This document shows, piece after piece, positions 53,505-63,026 of a stretch of 64,000 bases of DNA (position 1 is the first letter of the stretch; each line of letters begins with the position of its first letter). The translations under genes were made by a program, and so were the position numbers. The stretch comes from Variovorax paradoxus NBRC 15149. Lineage in GTDB: Bacteria > Pseudomonadota > Gammaproteobacteria > Burkholderiales > Burkholderiaceae_C. The DNA lies in contig NZ_BCUT01000001.1 in the NCBI RefSeq assembly GCF_001591365.1, positions 1,364,001 to 1,428,000 on the forward strand, in the 5' to 3' direction. The notes under the pieces were generated by a model. It did no database searches and had not been told where the DNA came from. It worked only from the letters and a program-made list of their open reading frames with translations.

Positions 53505-54308
53505 ATGCCTTCTCCTAAAAGCACGGCCTTTCCCTCTGCCACGCAGGCCGCGCTGCTGTTCCTTGCGGTGTTTCTCTGCGAATTCGCGATCGGCGCAGCG
53601 CTGCGCGATGCCAATCGCTGGCTTGGGCTGAACGGCATGCAGCTCGGCGTGCTGTCGGCGGTGCTGGGCAACGGCTGCGTGTTCGCCGTGGTGATGCACC
53701 AGCAGAAGCTCAGCTACCGCGAACTCTTCCACCAGTCGCCGGCTTCCGCCCGCGCCACCCTGATGCTGGTCGTGCCGCCCGTGCTGCTGCTCGTGCCGGG
53801 GCTGATGGTGGTGATGAGCGCCGTGCTCAACCTGCTGATTCTCATCGCGCCGCTTTCCGCCTGGGAGGAGTCGATGTTCAGCCGCATGGCCGACGGCAGC
53901 GTCGCGGCCACGCTGGCCGTGTGCCTGATGGCGCCGCTGCTCGAGGAAATGCTGTTCCGCGGCATCGTGCTGCGCGGGTTTTTGCTGCGCTATTCGCGCT
54001 GGCAGGCCATCGTGGGCTCGGCGCTGCTCTTCGGCGCCGCGCACCTGAACATCTACCAGTTCGTCGTGGGCCTGGTGATGGGCACCGTGCTCGGATGGCT
54101 CTATGAGCGCAGCCGCTCGCTCATCCCGTGCATTGCGCTGCATGCGGCCTACAACAGCGGCACGATCTTCATCGGCGACTGGCCGGATGGCAGCTCGACG
54201 GCGGACACGGCGTGGGCCTTGCTGCTCGTCTTTATCGCGGGACTGTGCGGCGTGCTCGCATTGCGCCGCATGCTGGTGGTGCCGGTCGCGCGCAACCCCG
54301 TTCCCTGA
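53505..54308 (+). CDS. CPBP-family intramembrane protease
   Basis: 267 residues with about seven hydrophobic segments. The family motif LLEEMLFRG places the glutamates at 147-148 and arginine at 152; a histidine at 180 in FGAAHLN completes the proposed site. This is the CAAX-processing/bacteriocin-immunity family (Abi). With the ICMT-like gene 6 bases upstream, the pair echoes the eukaryotic CAAX protease and methyltransferase steps, although bacteria lack prenylated CAAX proteins. It converges on the flavin reductase gene. Confidence 0.9.
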   Translation: MPSPKSTAFPSATQAALLFLAVFLCEFAIGAALRDANRWLGLNGMQLGVLSAVLGNGCVFAVVMHQQKLSYRELFHQSPASARATLMLVVPPVLLLVPGLMVVMSAVLNLLILIAPLSAWEESMFSRMADGSVAATLAVCLMAPLLEEMLFRGIVLRGFLLRYSRWQAIVGSALLFGAAHLNIYQFVVGLVMGTVLGWLYERSRSLIPCIALHAAYNSGTIFIGDWPDGSSTADTAWALLLVFIAGLCGVLALRRMLVVPVARNPVP

Positions 54309-54335
54309 AACCGGAGCCGGCCACGCGCGGCAAGG

Positions 54336-54983
54336 CTAGCGGCGCACGGGCGCCAGCGGCCGCGCATCGACGGCCTCGCCATCGACGATGAAATGCCCGC
54401 CCGCCACGTGATGCAGCGTGCGCAGCTCGTCATGCCCGGTGAAGTTCCATCGGCCGTCGGCGAACACGCGCGCATCGGCCTGCGCCGCGATCACCTCGCC
54501 CAGGAATAGGTCGTAGCGCTGCTGGATCGGCGGCTCGGGCAGCAGGCGGCATTCGAGCCAGGCCGCGCAGCCTTCCAGCAGCGGCGCCTCGGTTGCAACG
54601 CCCGCAAAGGTCCGCAAGCCATAGGCCGCAAATTTGTCGTGCCCGTCGCGCTCCACGATCTCGCGGCCCGAGCTGTTGCCCAGCGCATCGGTGAGATCGA
54701 GCTGCGCCCGCGTAGGCACCTGCAGCGCGAAGCTGCCCGCACCTTCGAGCAGCACGCGCGTCCAGGTGCTCTTGTCGAGCACCACCGCCACCTTGGGCGG
54801 ATCGAAATCCAGCGGCATTGCCCACGCCGCAGCCATGATGTTGCGCTGGCCGCCATGCGCGGCACTCACGAGGACGGTGGGGCCGTGGTTGAGCAGGCGG
54901 TAGGCCTTGGCGAGGGGGACCGGGCGGCGGTGGAAAGACGAAGGCTGGGCCGGGGAGTCGGAAAGCGGTGTGGAATGGGCCAT
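54336..54983 (-). CDS. Flavin reductase-family protein
   Basis: 215 residues from ATG 54983. The FMN-binding split-barrel motifs are VLVSAAHGGQRNIMAAAWAM and ALQVPTRAQ. Such proteins reduce FMN or act as standalone flavoenzymes. Longer in-frame extension upstream is made of repeat-encoded residues and was not accepted. The upstream gap holds a tandem repeat and palindromic repeat copy C. Confidence 0.87.
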   Translation of the reverse strand: MAHSTPLSDSPAQPSSFHRRPVPLAKAYRLLNHGPTVLVSAAHGGQRNIMAAAWAMPLDFDPPKVAVVLDKSTWTRVLLEGAGSFALQVPTRAQLDLTDALGNSSGREIVERDGHDKFAAYGLRTFAGVATEAPLLEGCAAWLECRLLPEPPIQQRYDLFLGEVIAAQADARVFADGRWNFTGHDELRTLHHVAGGHFIVDGEAVDARPLAPVRR

Positions 54984-55010
54984 GCGCCAGCATGCCACGC
55001 CTTTTGCGCG

Positions 55011-55060
55011 CTCGCTTGGCGCTGCTGTTCGGCTTGGCGTTGTTCGGCTTGGCGCTGTTG
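55011..55060. repeat. Short tandem repeat upstream of flavin reductase gene
   Basis: Three imperfect 15-18 base units sharing GCTTGGCG and a GTT end run up to the left tip of palindromic repeat copy C. The last unit leads directly into GTTCGGGG, the element's terminus. Confidence 0.65.
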
Positions 55061-55319
55061 TTCGGGGCGCGCTCCCGCCGACGGGGTACCTTGCTCCGCG
55101 AATGTCCTCCGGCCTGCGGCCTCCCCCTTGATTTCGCTGCGCAAGGCACCCCATCAGCGGGAGCGTTATGCGGAGCGGTGGTTGATCAGCGATGCACAAC
55201 GAGCGTGCCCTCGTGCACAGAGCATCGGGTGCTCCCCGCAGCGAAATCAAGGAGGAGGCCGCAGGCCGGGGGACATTCGCGGAGGGGAGTACCCGGTGGC
55301 CTGTGCACGCGCCCCGAAC
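55060..55319. repeat. Long palindromic repeat, family 1, copy C
   Basis: This 260 bp element matches the copies at 12196 and 39163 and starts and ends with GTTCGGGGCGCG and CGCGCCCCGAAC. Its inner right arm is closer to a perfect complement of the left (GAAATCAAGG against CCTTGATTTC) than in the other copies. It fills most of the 361-base gap between the D-aminoacylase and flavin reductase genes, both on the minus strand. Confidence 0.88.
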
Positions 55320-55344
55320 ACAAGACCCCAGCGCAACGTGCGCC

Positions 55345-56817
55345 TCAGCTCCCGCGAGTCAGCATCCGCCCCGCCCGCGCAAGCACCTTCGCTTCAGCAT
55401 CACCGCCCCTATACGCGAGCACCCCATTCACGAACACCCGCTCCACCCCCAGGCTCACGCCGTGCGGCTTGTCGTAGGTGGCGGTGTCGGCGATGGTCTC
55501 GGGGTCGAACACCACCACGTCGGCCATTGCACCCACACGCAGCAACCCGCGGTCTGCGATGCGCAGGTTGCGCGCGGTCATGCCGGTCATCTTGTGCACG
55601 GCCTGCTCGAGCGTGAACAGGCGGCGCTCGCGCCAGTAGCGCGCGAACACGCGCGGGAACGCACCCCACAGCCGCGGATGCGGATGGCGGTCGTGCGGCA
55701 GGCCGTCGCTGCCGATCATGGTGAGCGGATGCGCAATGACGCGCTCCACGTCTTCTTCCTGCATCTGGAAGTAGCAGGCGCCACCAGGCTTGAGGCGCAA
55801 GCACGCCTCCTGCTCGGTGGTGCCCCACTCGCGCGCGATGTCGGAGATCAGGCGGCCGGTCATCTCGGGGTACGGGTCGGACCAGGTCAGCAGCACGTCG
55901 ATGACGCCGTCGACCAGGTCTTCGCGCAGCACGGTGGAACCGGCCACGTAGGGGTACACGTCCATCGATATTTTCTGCCGCTGCGCGAGCGCTTCGATCA
56001 AGGGCAGCGTTTCCTTCGTGCGGCCCCAGTTGGCGGGGCCCGCGCACTTGTGGTGCGAAATGACCAGTGGCACGCCGGCGCTGAAAGCGGTGTCGCCCGC
56101 TTCATGCAGCGCCTCGATGATCTGCTGCATCTCGCTGCGCAGGTGCGTGGCGTAGACGCCGCCGTGCCTTGCCACGACGCGTGCGAGCGCGGTCACTTCT
56201 TCGGCCGGCGCAGCAAATGCTTCTTCATAGAACAGCCCCGACGACAAGCCATGCGCGCCCTCGGCCATGCAGCCCTCGAGCAGCGCCGCCATGCGCGCGA
56301 GCTCGTCGCCGCTGGCCGGACGATCAAGCGCTTCCATCGCAGCGAAGCGCAAGGTGGTGTGCCCCACCAGCGCCGCCACGTTGAGCGCGGGCTGCACGGC
56401 ATCGACGGCCGCGCGGTACTCGGCCATGGTCGCATGCTTGAACGATTCCGCGCCCAGCAGCGTGAGCGGCGGCTTGGACTGCGGCGTGCGGTACGGTGCG
56501 AGCGAGATGCCGCAGTTGCCCGTCACCACGGTGGTGATGCCCTGCGACACCTTCGGCAGGCACAGCGGGTCGCGCAGCACGATGGCGTCGTCGTGCGTGT
56601 GCGCATCGATGAAGCCGGGTGCGATCACCTTCGTGCGGCAGTCGACGATCTCGACGTCTTCGGGCGCGAGGCCTTCGGGCAGCCGCCCGCGCAGGCCCTC
56701 GCCGAGCGCAAGAATGCGGTCGCCCTGCAGCAGCACGTCGCCGGGCCACGAAGGCCCGCCCGAGCCGTCGACCACGAGTCCGGCCTCGAGCAGGATGGCT
56801 TTCGATCGATCGCTCAC
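55345..56817 (-). CDS. N-acyl-D-amino acid deacylase (D-aminoacylase)
   Basis: 490 residues from a GTG at 56817 that overlaps the RpiR gene stop. It is an amidohydrolase: the metal pair H73/H75 lies in FIDAHTHDD, the bridging cysteine C101 in TGNCGIS, and later ligands are in ATHLRSE and ISHHKC, with GSDG near the end. It removes the acyl group from N-acyl-D-amino acids. The neighbouring deaminase/aldolase and peptide importer fit the use of D-amino-acid compounds. Confidence 0.92.
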   Translation of the reverse strand: MSDRSKAILLEAGLVVDGSGGPSWPGDVLLQGDRILALGEGLRGRLPEGLAPEDVEIVDCRTKVIAPGFIDAHTHDDAIVLRDPLCLPKVSQGITTVVTGNCGISLAPYRTPQSKPPLTLLGAESFKHATMAEYRAAVDAVQPALNVAALVGHTTLRFAAMEALDRPASGDELARMAALLEGCMAEGAHGLSSGLFYEEAFAAPAEEVTALARVVARHGGVYATHLRSEMQQIIEALHEAGDTAFSAGVPLVISHHKCAGPANWGRTKETLPLIEALAQRQKISMDVYPYVAGSTVLREDLVDGVIDVLLTWSDPYPEMTGRLISDIAREWGTTEQEACLRLKPGGACYFQMQEEDVERVIAHPLTMIGSDGLPHDRHPHPRLWGAFPRVFARYWRERRLFTLEQAVHKMTGMTARNLRIADRGLLRVGAMADVVVFDPETIADTATYDKPHGVSLGVERVFVNGVLAYRGGDAEAKVLARAGRMLTRGS

Positions 56818-57725
56818 GATGCGGGCCCTCCCGTGTTGATGCCGCCGCCATCCCAGCTTTGCAGCGGATGCGTGGTGGCGTCGATGCCGTGGCGCTGGAA
56901 GGCTTCGCGCGCGCGCTGCAGGCGCTGCACCGCGGGTTCGCCGCGTCGCTGGGCCACCAGCACCGTGAGGATCTCGATCGCCGTGAGGTGCGTCAGGTAG
57001 GCATCGATGCCCACGTGCATCACGGCGTCGTCGGGCACCGAGAGGCCCAGCAGGAAGTCGGCCTTGGCCGCCAGGGCCGTGCCGGGCCGCGTGAGCGCGA
57101 CCACCTTGGCACCCTGCCCGCGCGCGATGTCCACCGCATCGAGCAGCGAAGGCATGCCGCCCACGTGCGAGATGGCGATGACCACGCCGCCCGGACGCTG
57201 CGCCGCACCCGCCACCTGCTGCAGGTGGTAGTCGGCCCAGGCATTGGCCGAGAGGCCGAGCCTGAAGAGCCGCGCCTGCAGGTCGTTGGCCATGAACCAC
57301 GAGGTGGCGCCCGCGCCGTACAGGTCGACGTGCGGTGCGGCCGCGATGGCGGCCACCGCGCCTTCGAGCACCTGCATGTCGAGCTGCCCGCGCACGCCGG
57401 ACACCGAGGCCGCCGCGCTGCGCGCGATCTTGCCGACGACCTCGTCGGCCGCGTCCTCGATGTTCACGCGCCGGTGCAGCGGCGAGCCGCCGAGCGCCAG
57501 CTCCTGCGCGAGCGCGAGCTTGAATTCGCGCAGCCCCGCAAAGCCCAGGTCGCGGCAGGTGCGCATGATGGTGGGCACCGAGCTGCGCGAGCGCTCGGCC
57601 AGCTGCTCGAAACTCTCTTCGAGCGCGCGGTCGGGGTCTTCGAGGATCAGGTCGAGAATCGCGCGCCGCGTGGCCGGCGCGCTGCTGCGGGCCTGCGCGA
57701 TCTTCTGAAGCAGGGAAGGAGTCAT
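56814..57725 (-). CDS. MurR/RpiR-family transcriptional regulator
   Basis: 303 residues. The N-terminal RpiR helix-turn-helix is FEQLAERSRSSVPTIMRTCRDLG-like (key part SVPTIMRTCR), and the C-terminal SIS domain (about 130-260) binds a phosphosugar in most relatives. Here it sits in a D-amino-acid operon between the deacylase and the PLP enzyme, so its ligand may be different. It is 10 bases after the PLP enzyme gene. Confidence 0.92.
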   Translation of the reverse strand: MTPSLLQKIAQARSSAPATRRAILDLILEDPDRALEESFEQLAERSRSSVPTIMRTCRDLGFAGLREFKLALAQELALGGSPLHRRVNIEDAADEVVGKIARSAAASVSGVRGQLDMQVLEGAVAAIAAAPHVDLYGAGATSWFMANDLQARLFRLGLSANAWADYHLQQVAGAAQRPGGVVIAISHVGGMPSLLDAVDIARGQGAKVVALTRPGTALAAKADFLLGLSVPDDAVMHVGIDAYLTHLTAIEILTVLVAQRRGEPAVQRLQRAREAFQRHGIDATTHPLQSWDGGGINTGGPAS

Positions 57726-57735
57726 CGCGGCGGGT

Positions 57736-59049
57736 TCAGAAATGCATGGCGACGGCGTCGCTCACGCGGTAGTTCTCTTCGACCACCGGCATCCAGTGCC
57801 ATTTGTCGAAGGTGGTGCAGGGGTGCGAGATGCCCAGGCCCACGCGGTCGCCGACCACGGGGGCCTGCGCCTCTTCGGCGGCGTCCCAGCGCAGGTAGGC
57901 GTGCTGGTCGTTGAGCGCGGTGATCTTCCAGCCGGCGGGCACCGCCTGCGCTTCGAGCATGCCGCGTGCGGCGCGTGCGATGGGCACCGGCATCGACAGG
58001 TCGAAGGAAATGTCGCGCTTGCCCACGGCCAGGATCGCCAGGCCGGGCTCGGGCCGCGACTGCACCGTGGCCCACACCTCCATCGCGGGGCGCAGGCTCT
58101 CGCCGCAATCGCAGCCCAGGCGCTCGTCCACCGCGCTCACCATGCGCTTGTAGAAGCCGTGGTCGTGCGTCACATAGCAGCCCGAGCGCAGCAGGCCGCG
58201 CACCGGCGAACCCAGCGCGGGCTTCAGGCGCCCCGCCACCAGGTCGAAGATGGCCGAGCCGCCGGCCGAGACCAGCACCTCGTCGGTCTCGAACAATTGC
58301 TGCGTGTCGCAATGGCGCGCGATGGCTTCCACGCGGTCCATCAGCGCGCTGGCGTAGGCCGCGTCGGCTTCGCTGGAACCCGTGGCGCCCTGCCCTTCGT
58401 AGGTTTCGATGCCCACGAGCTTGGCCGCATCGCTGGCACGCAGCCGCGTGGCAAGCGCCACGGCTTCCTCATGCGTGCGGCAGCCGGTGCGTGCGCCCTC
58501 CACACCGATCTCCAGCATCACCTCGAAAGGCACGCTCTCGGGATGGCGCTTGGACCAGTCCTCGATCAATGCGAGCTGCGCGAGCGAATCGACCAGGAAC
58601 ACCACGCGCAAGTCGGCGTGCGCGTGCAGCAGCAGCTGGATGCCGGCCAGGTCTTCGTCGCTCACCACCTGGTTGGCGATGAGCGTGCGGCGCGCGCCGG
58701 CGGCCACGCCCACCGCCAGCTGCGTGACGGTGGCGAAGGTCAGGCCCCAGGCGCCGGCGTCGAGCTGGCGCCGGAAGAGCTGCGGCGACATGGTGGTCTT
58801 GCCGTGCGGCGCCAGGTCGATGCCCCAGGCGCGTACGCGCGACTGCATCCAGGCCAGGTTGTGCTCGAGCGCCTCGCGCTTGAGTACGGCCAGCGGCAGC
58901 GGCAGGTCGCCCGCGAGCACGTTCCATCCCGCGGCGCCGACTTCGCTGCGGCGGCGCGGCGGCTGGGTGCGCGGGTAGCCCTTGAAGTTGCTGCCCAGCA
59001 GCGGGTCGTTGAATTCCGGGTCGGCGGTGGTGTCGGTCATGGTGTTCAT
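57736..59049 (-). CDS. PLP-dependent D-amino acid deaminase/aldolase (DSD1-like)
   Basis: 437 residues from ATG 59049, coupled to the ATPase stop (ATGA). It is an alanine-racemase-fold PLP enzyme: Lys84 in LAPHGKTTMSP should bind PLP. The C-terminal domain carries a metal site with His and Cys in LGISHPCTTFDKWHWMP, as in D-serine dehydratase (DSD1) and D-threonine aldolase. It would convert a D-amino acid released by the deacylase. The exact substrate is not set by sequence. Confidence 0.88.
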   Translation of the reverse strand: MNTMTDTTADPEFNDPLLGSNFKGYPRTQPPRRRSEVGAAGWNVLAGDLPLPLAVLKREALEHNLAWMQSRVRAWGIDLAPHGKTTMSPQLFRRQLDAGAWGLTFATVTQLAVGVAAGARRTLIANQVVSDEDLAGIQLLLHAHADLRVVFLVDSLAQLALIEDWSKRHPESVPFEVMLEIGVEGARTGCRTHEEAVALATRLRASDAAKLVGIETYEGQGATGSSEADAAYASALMDRVEAIARHCDTQQLFETDEVLVSAGGSAIFDLVAGRLKPALGSPVRGLLRSGCYVTHDHGFYKRMVSAVDERLGCDCGESLRPAMEVWATVQSRPEPGLAILAVGKRDISFDLSMPVPIARAARGMLEAQAVPAGWKITALNDQHAYLRWDAAEEAQAPVVGDRVGLGISHPCTTFDKWHWMPVVEENYRVSDAVAMHF

Positions 59050-60023
59050 GCGGCAATGTTGGAGAGCAGCTCTTTTCGGATGCAGGCGCTGTAGTGTCCG
59101 GCGGAAATCTCGTCGAGCGGCGGCACCGTCTGCGCACAGGCCTCGATGGCGTGCGGGCAGCGGGTGCGGAACACGCAGCCCGAGGGCGGCGAGATCGGGC
59201 TCGGGATATCGCCCTTGAGCGCGATGCGCTCGGTGGCAAGCGTCGGGTCGGGCTTCGGGCTCGCGGCCAGCAGCGCCTGCGTGTAGGGATGCGAAGGCCG
59301 CGCGAACAGCTCGTCGGTGGTCGCCACTTCCATCACCTTGCCGAGGTACAGCACCACCACGCGGTCGCACAGGTACTCGACCACGTCGAGGTCGTGCGAG
59401 ATGAAGAGCATGGTGAGGCCGAGCCGCTCGCGCAGGTCGGCCAGCAGGTTGATGACCTGCGACTGGATCGACACGTCGAGCGCCGACAGCGGCTCGTCGG
59501 CCACGATGAACTCGGGCTCCACGGCCAGCGCGCGCGCCACGCCGATGCGCTGGCGCTGCCCGCCCGAGAACTCGTGCGGGAAGCGGCTGGCATGCTCGGC
59601 GCGCAGGCCCACGGTTTCGAGCAGCTCGGCAATGCGCTTGTCGCGCGCCGCCGCGCCCTTGTGCAGGCCGTGCGTGGACAGCGCCTCGCCGAGGATCGCG
59701 CTGATGCGCATCTTCGGATTCAGGCTCGCATAGGGGTCCTGGAAGATGATCTGCAGCTTGCTGCGCAGCCGGCGCATGCGTTCGCCCGACAGCGCGCCGA
59801 TGTCGTCGCCGCGGTAGAGCACCTGGCCCTCGGTGCGCTCGACCAGGCGCAGCACGGTGCGGCCGATGGTGCTCTTGCCCGAGCCCGATTCGCCGACCAG
59901 GCCCAGCGTTTCGCCGGGCTGGATCGCGAAAGACACGTCGTCGACCGCGCGCACCGGGCGGTCGCTGGCGCCGAAGTATTTCTTGAGTCCGCGGACTTCG
60001 ATGAGGGGAGCGGCGGTGGTCAT
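59046..60023 (-). CDS. Peptide ABC importer ATPase, DppF-like
   Basis: 325 residues from ATG 60023. Walker A is GESGSGKS at 44-51, the signature is FSGGQRQRIGVARAL, and Walker B is FIVADEPLSALD. The C-terminal cysteine-rich tail (GCVFRTRCPHA) may hold an iron-sulfur cluster, as in other Dpp/Opp ATPases. The palindromic element at 60034-60147 lies between it and the DppD-like gene. Confidence 0.94.
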   Translation of the reverse strand: MTTAAPLIEVRGLKKYFGASDRPVRAVDDVSFAIQPGETLGLVGESGSGKSTIGRTVLRLVERTEGQVLYRGDDIGALSGERMRRLRSKLQIIFQDPYASLNPKMRISAILGEALSTHGLHKGAAARDKRIAELLETVGLRAEHASRFPHEFSGGQRQRIGVARALAVEPEFIVADEPLSALDVSIQSQVINLLADLRERLGLTMLFISHDLDVVEYLCDRVVVLYLGKVMEVATTDELFARPSHPYTQALLAASPKPDPTLATERIALKGDIPSPISPPSGCVFRTRCPHAIEACAQTVPPLDEISAGHYSACIRKELLSNIAA

Positions 60024-60033
60024 CGTAGGCTTT

Positions 60034-60147
60034 CTCCCTCCCCTTCCGGGGGAGGGTTGGGGTGGGGGCTCTGGGCGGTGGAGAGCGTCGCAACGATGGA
60101 ACGGCCGCGTGCCCCCACCCCGGCCCTCCCCCGGGAGGGGAGGGAGC
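60034..60147. repeat. Inverted-repeat element, family 3, copy 2
   Basis: This 114 bp element has the same arms as the copy at 49946: CTCCCTCCCCTTCCGGGGGA and the complement ending GGGAGGGGAGGGAGC. The middle (about 40 bases) is unlike the other copy. It fills most of the 145-base gap between the two importer ATPase genes. Confidence 0.82.
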
Positions 60148-60168
60148 AAGAAAGGAGCAGCGCGCTCG

Positions 60169-61205
<1,037 letters not shown>

Positions 61206-61206
<1 letters not shown>

Positions 61207-62045
61207 CACAGGGTCTTCTTGAGCTTGGGGTCGAGCAGGTCGCGCACGCCGTCGCCCAGCAGCTGCAGCGAGAGCGCGGTGAAGATGATCGCGAGCCCCG
61301 GGAACAGCACCACCCAGAAGGCCTGGTGCGCGTACTGCTGGCTGCCAGCGACCATGGTGCCCCAGGTCGGAATCTCGGGCGGCACGCCCACGCCCAGGAA
61401 CGAGAGCCCCGCCTCGGCCAGGATCGCGTAGGCGAAGATGAACGACACCTGCACGAGGATCGGCGACATCAGGTTCGGCAATATGTGCCGCCACAGGATG
61501 CGCGAGGTGCGCACACCCAGCGCGCGCACCGCCTCGACGAACAGCAGCTCGCGCACCACCAGCGTCGAGGCACGCACCACCCGTGCCACGCGCGGCGTGT
61601 AGACCAGCACCAGCGCGAGCACGGTGTTGATGAGCGAAGGCCCGAGGATCGCCACCAGCGCAATCGCCAGCAGGATGTCGGGGAAGGACATCATCGCGTC
61701 GACCACGCGCATCAGCGGCGTATCGAGCCGTCGGAAGAAACCGGCCAAGAGGCCCAGCACCGTGCCCGCAACCACCGCGCCCAGCGCAGTGAGCGCCGCG
61801 ATGGCCAGCGAGTAGCGCGCGCCGTGGACGATGCGCGAATACATGTCGCGGCCGAGCTCGTCGGTGCCCAGCAGGTGCTCGGCGCTCGGGCCCTTCAGGC
61901 GCTGCAGCACGGCGGTGTCATTGGGATCGATGGAGGCGAACAGCGGCGCGCCGATGGCGAGCACCGCAATGACCAGCAGCACCAGCGCGGAGACCATCAC
62001 GATGCGGCGGTGCATCAGCTGGCGGAGCATTCGTGGCATTTGCAT
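61206..62045 (-). CDS. Peptide ABC importer permease, DppC-like
   Basis: 279 residues with six membrane segments. The N-terminal extracellular region [20 protein letters not shown] is the DppC/OppC signature, and the EAA loop is [20 protein letters not shown]. It forms the channel with the DppB-like permease, starting 10 bases after it. Confidence 0.95.
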
Positions 62046-62055
62046 TCTTGTTCCC

Positions 62056-62997
62056 TCAGACTTTCACGCGCGGATCGACGACGGCGTAGAGCAGGTCGAT
62101 GGAGAAATTGATCAGCACGTAGATCGCCGCAATCACGAGCAGCGCGCCCTGGATCACCGGATAGTCGCGCCGCAGCACCGCGCTCACCACCAGGTTGCCG
62201 ACACCCGGCAGCCCGAACACGGTCTCGGTGATGACGGCGCCGCCGATCATCAGCGCGACCGTGAGGCCGATCACCGTGACGATGGGCACCAGCGCATTGC
62301 GCAGCGCATGCTTGAGCACGACGGTGCTTTCGCTCAGGCCCTTGGAACGCGCGGTGCGCACATAGTCTTCGCCGAGCACGTCGAGCATCGAAGCGCGCGT
62401 GAAGCGGATGATGAGCGCCGAGTTCAAGAGGCCCAGCACCGTGGCCGGCAGCACCAGCGCATGCAAGCGTTCGGCGAACGGCGCATCGGGCGCGCCGTAG
62501 CCCGAGACAGGAAACCAGCCGAAGGACACCGCAAAGATCTGGATCAGCACGATGCCGAGCCAGAAGCTCGGAATGCTGGCGCCCAGCATCGCAATGCCGG
62601 TGAAGAGCTGGTCGACCACGCGCCCGCGGAACACCGCCGAGACGATGCCGCAGGGCACGCCGATCAGCGCCGCGATGGCCACGGCCATCAGCGCGAGCAG
62701 CGTGGTCGGTTCGGCCCGCTCCCACAGCGCCTGCGTGACCGGCCGCTGCAGGAAGATCGAGGTGCCGAGGTTGCCCTGCAGCACTTCGCGCAGCCAGTAG
62801 CCGAACTGCACGGGCAGCGGCTTGTCGAGGCCGTATTCCTTCTGCACGCGCGCGATGTCGGCGGCCGTCGCCTGGTCGCCCAGCAGCACCGAGACCGGAT
62901 CGCCCGAGGCCGCGCGCGTGAGCACGAAGACGAGCACCGCCACGATCGCGAGCACGACGAGCATGCCGGCGGCGCGGGAAGCAAGATAGCGAAACAT
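62056..62997 (-). CDS. Peptide ABC importer permease, DppB-like
   Basis: 313 residues with six membrane segments. The DppB N-terminal part MFRYLASRAAGMLVVLAIVA and the loop ARSKGLSESTVVLKHALRNA are typical. It imports di- or oligopeptides, or related solutes, with the DppC-like partner. Confidence 0.95.
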   Translation of the reverse strand: MFRYLASRAAGMLVVLAIVAVLVFVLTRAASGDPVSVLLGDQATAADIARVQKEYGLDKPLPVQFGYWLREVLQGNLGTSIFLQRPVTQALWERAEPTTLLALMAVAIAALIGVPCGIVSAVFRGRVVDQLFTGIAMLGASIPSFWLGIVLIQIFAVSFGWFPVSGYGAPDAPFAERLHALVLPATVLGLLNSALIIRFTRASMLDVLGEDYVRTARSKGLSESTVVLKHALRNALVPIVTVIGLTVALMIGGAVITETVFGLPGVGNLVVSAVLRRDYPVIQGALLVIAAIYVLINFSIDLLYAVVDPRVKV

Positions 62998-63026
62998 GGG
63001 GGGCGGTTCCGTGGCGGGGCGGGGGT

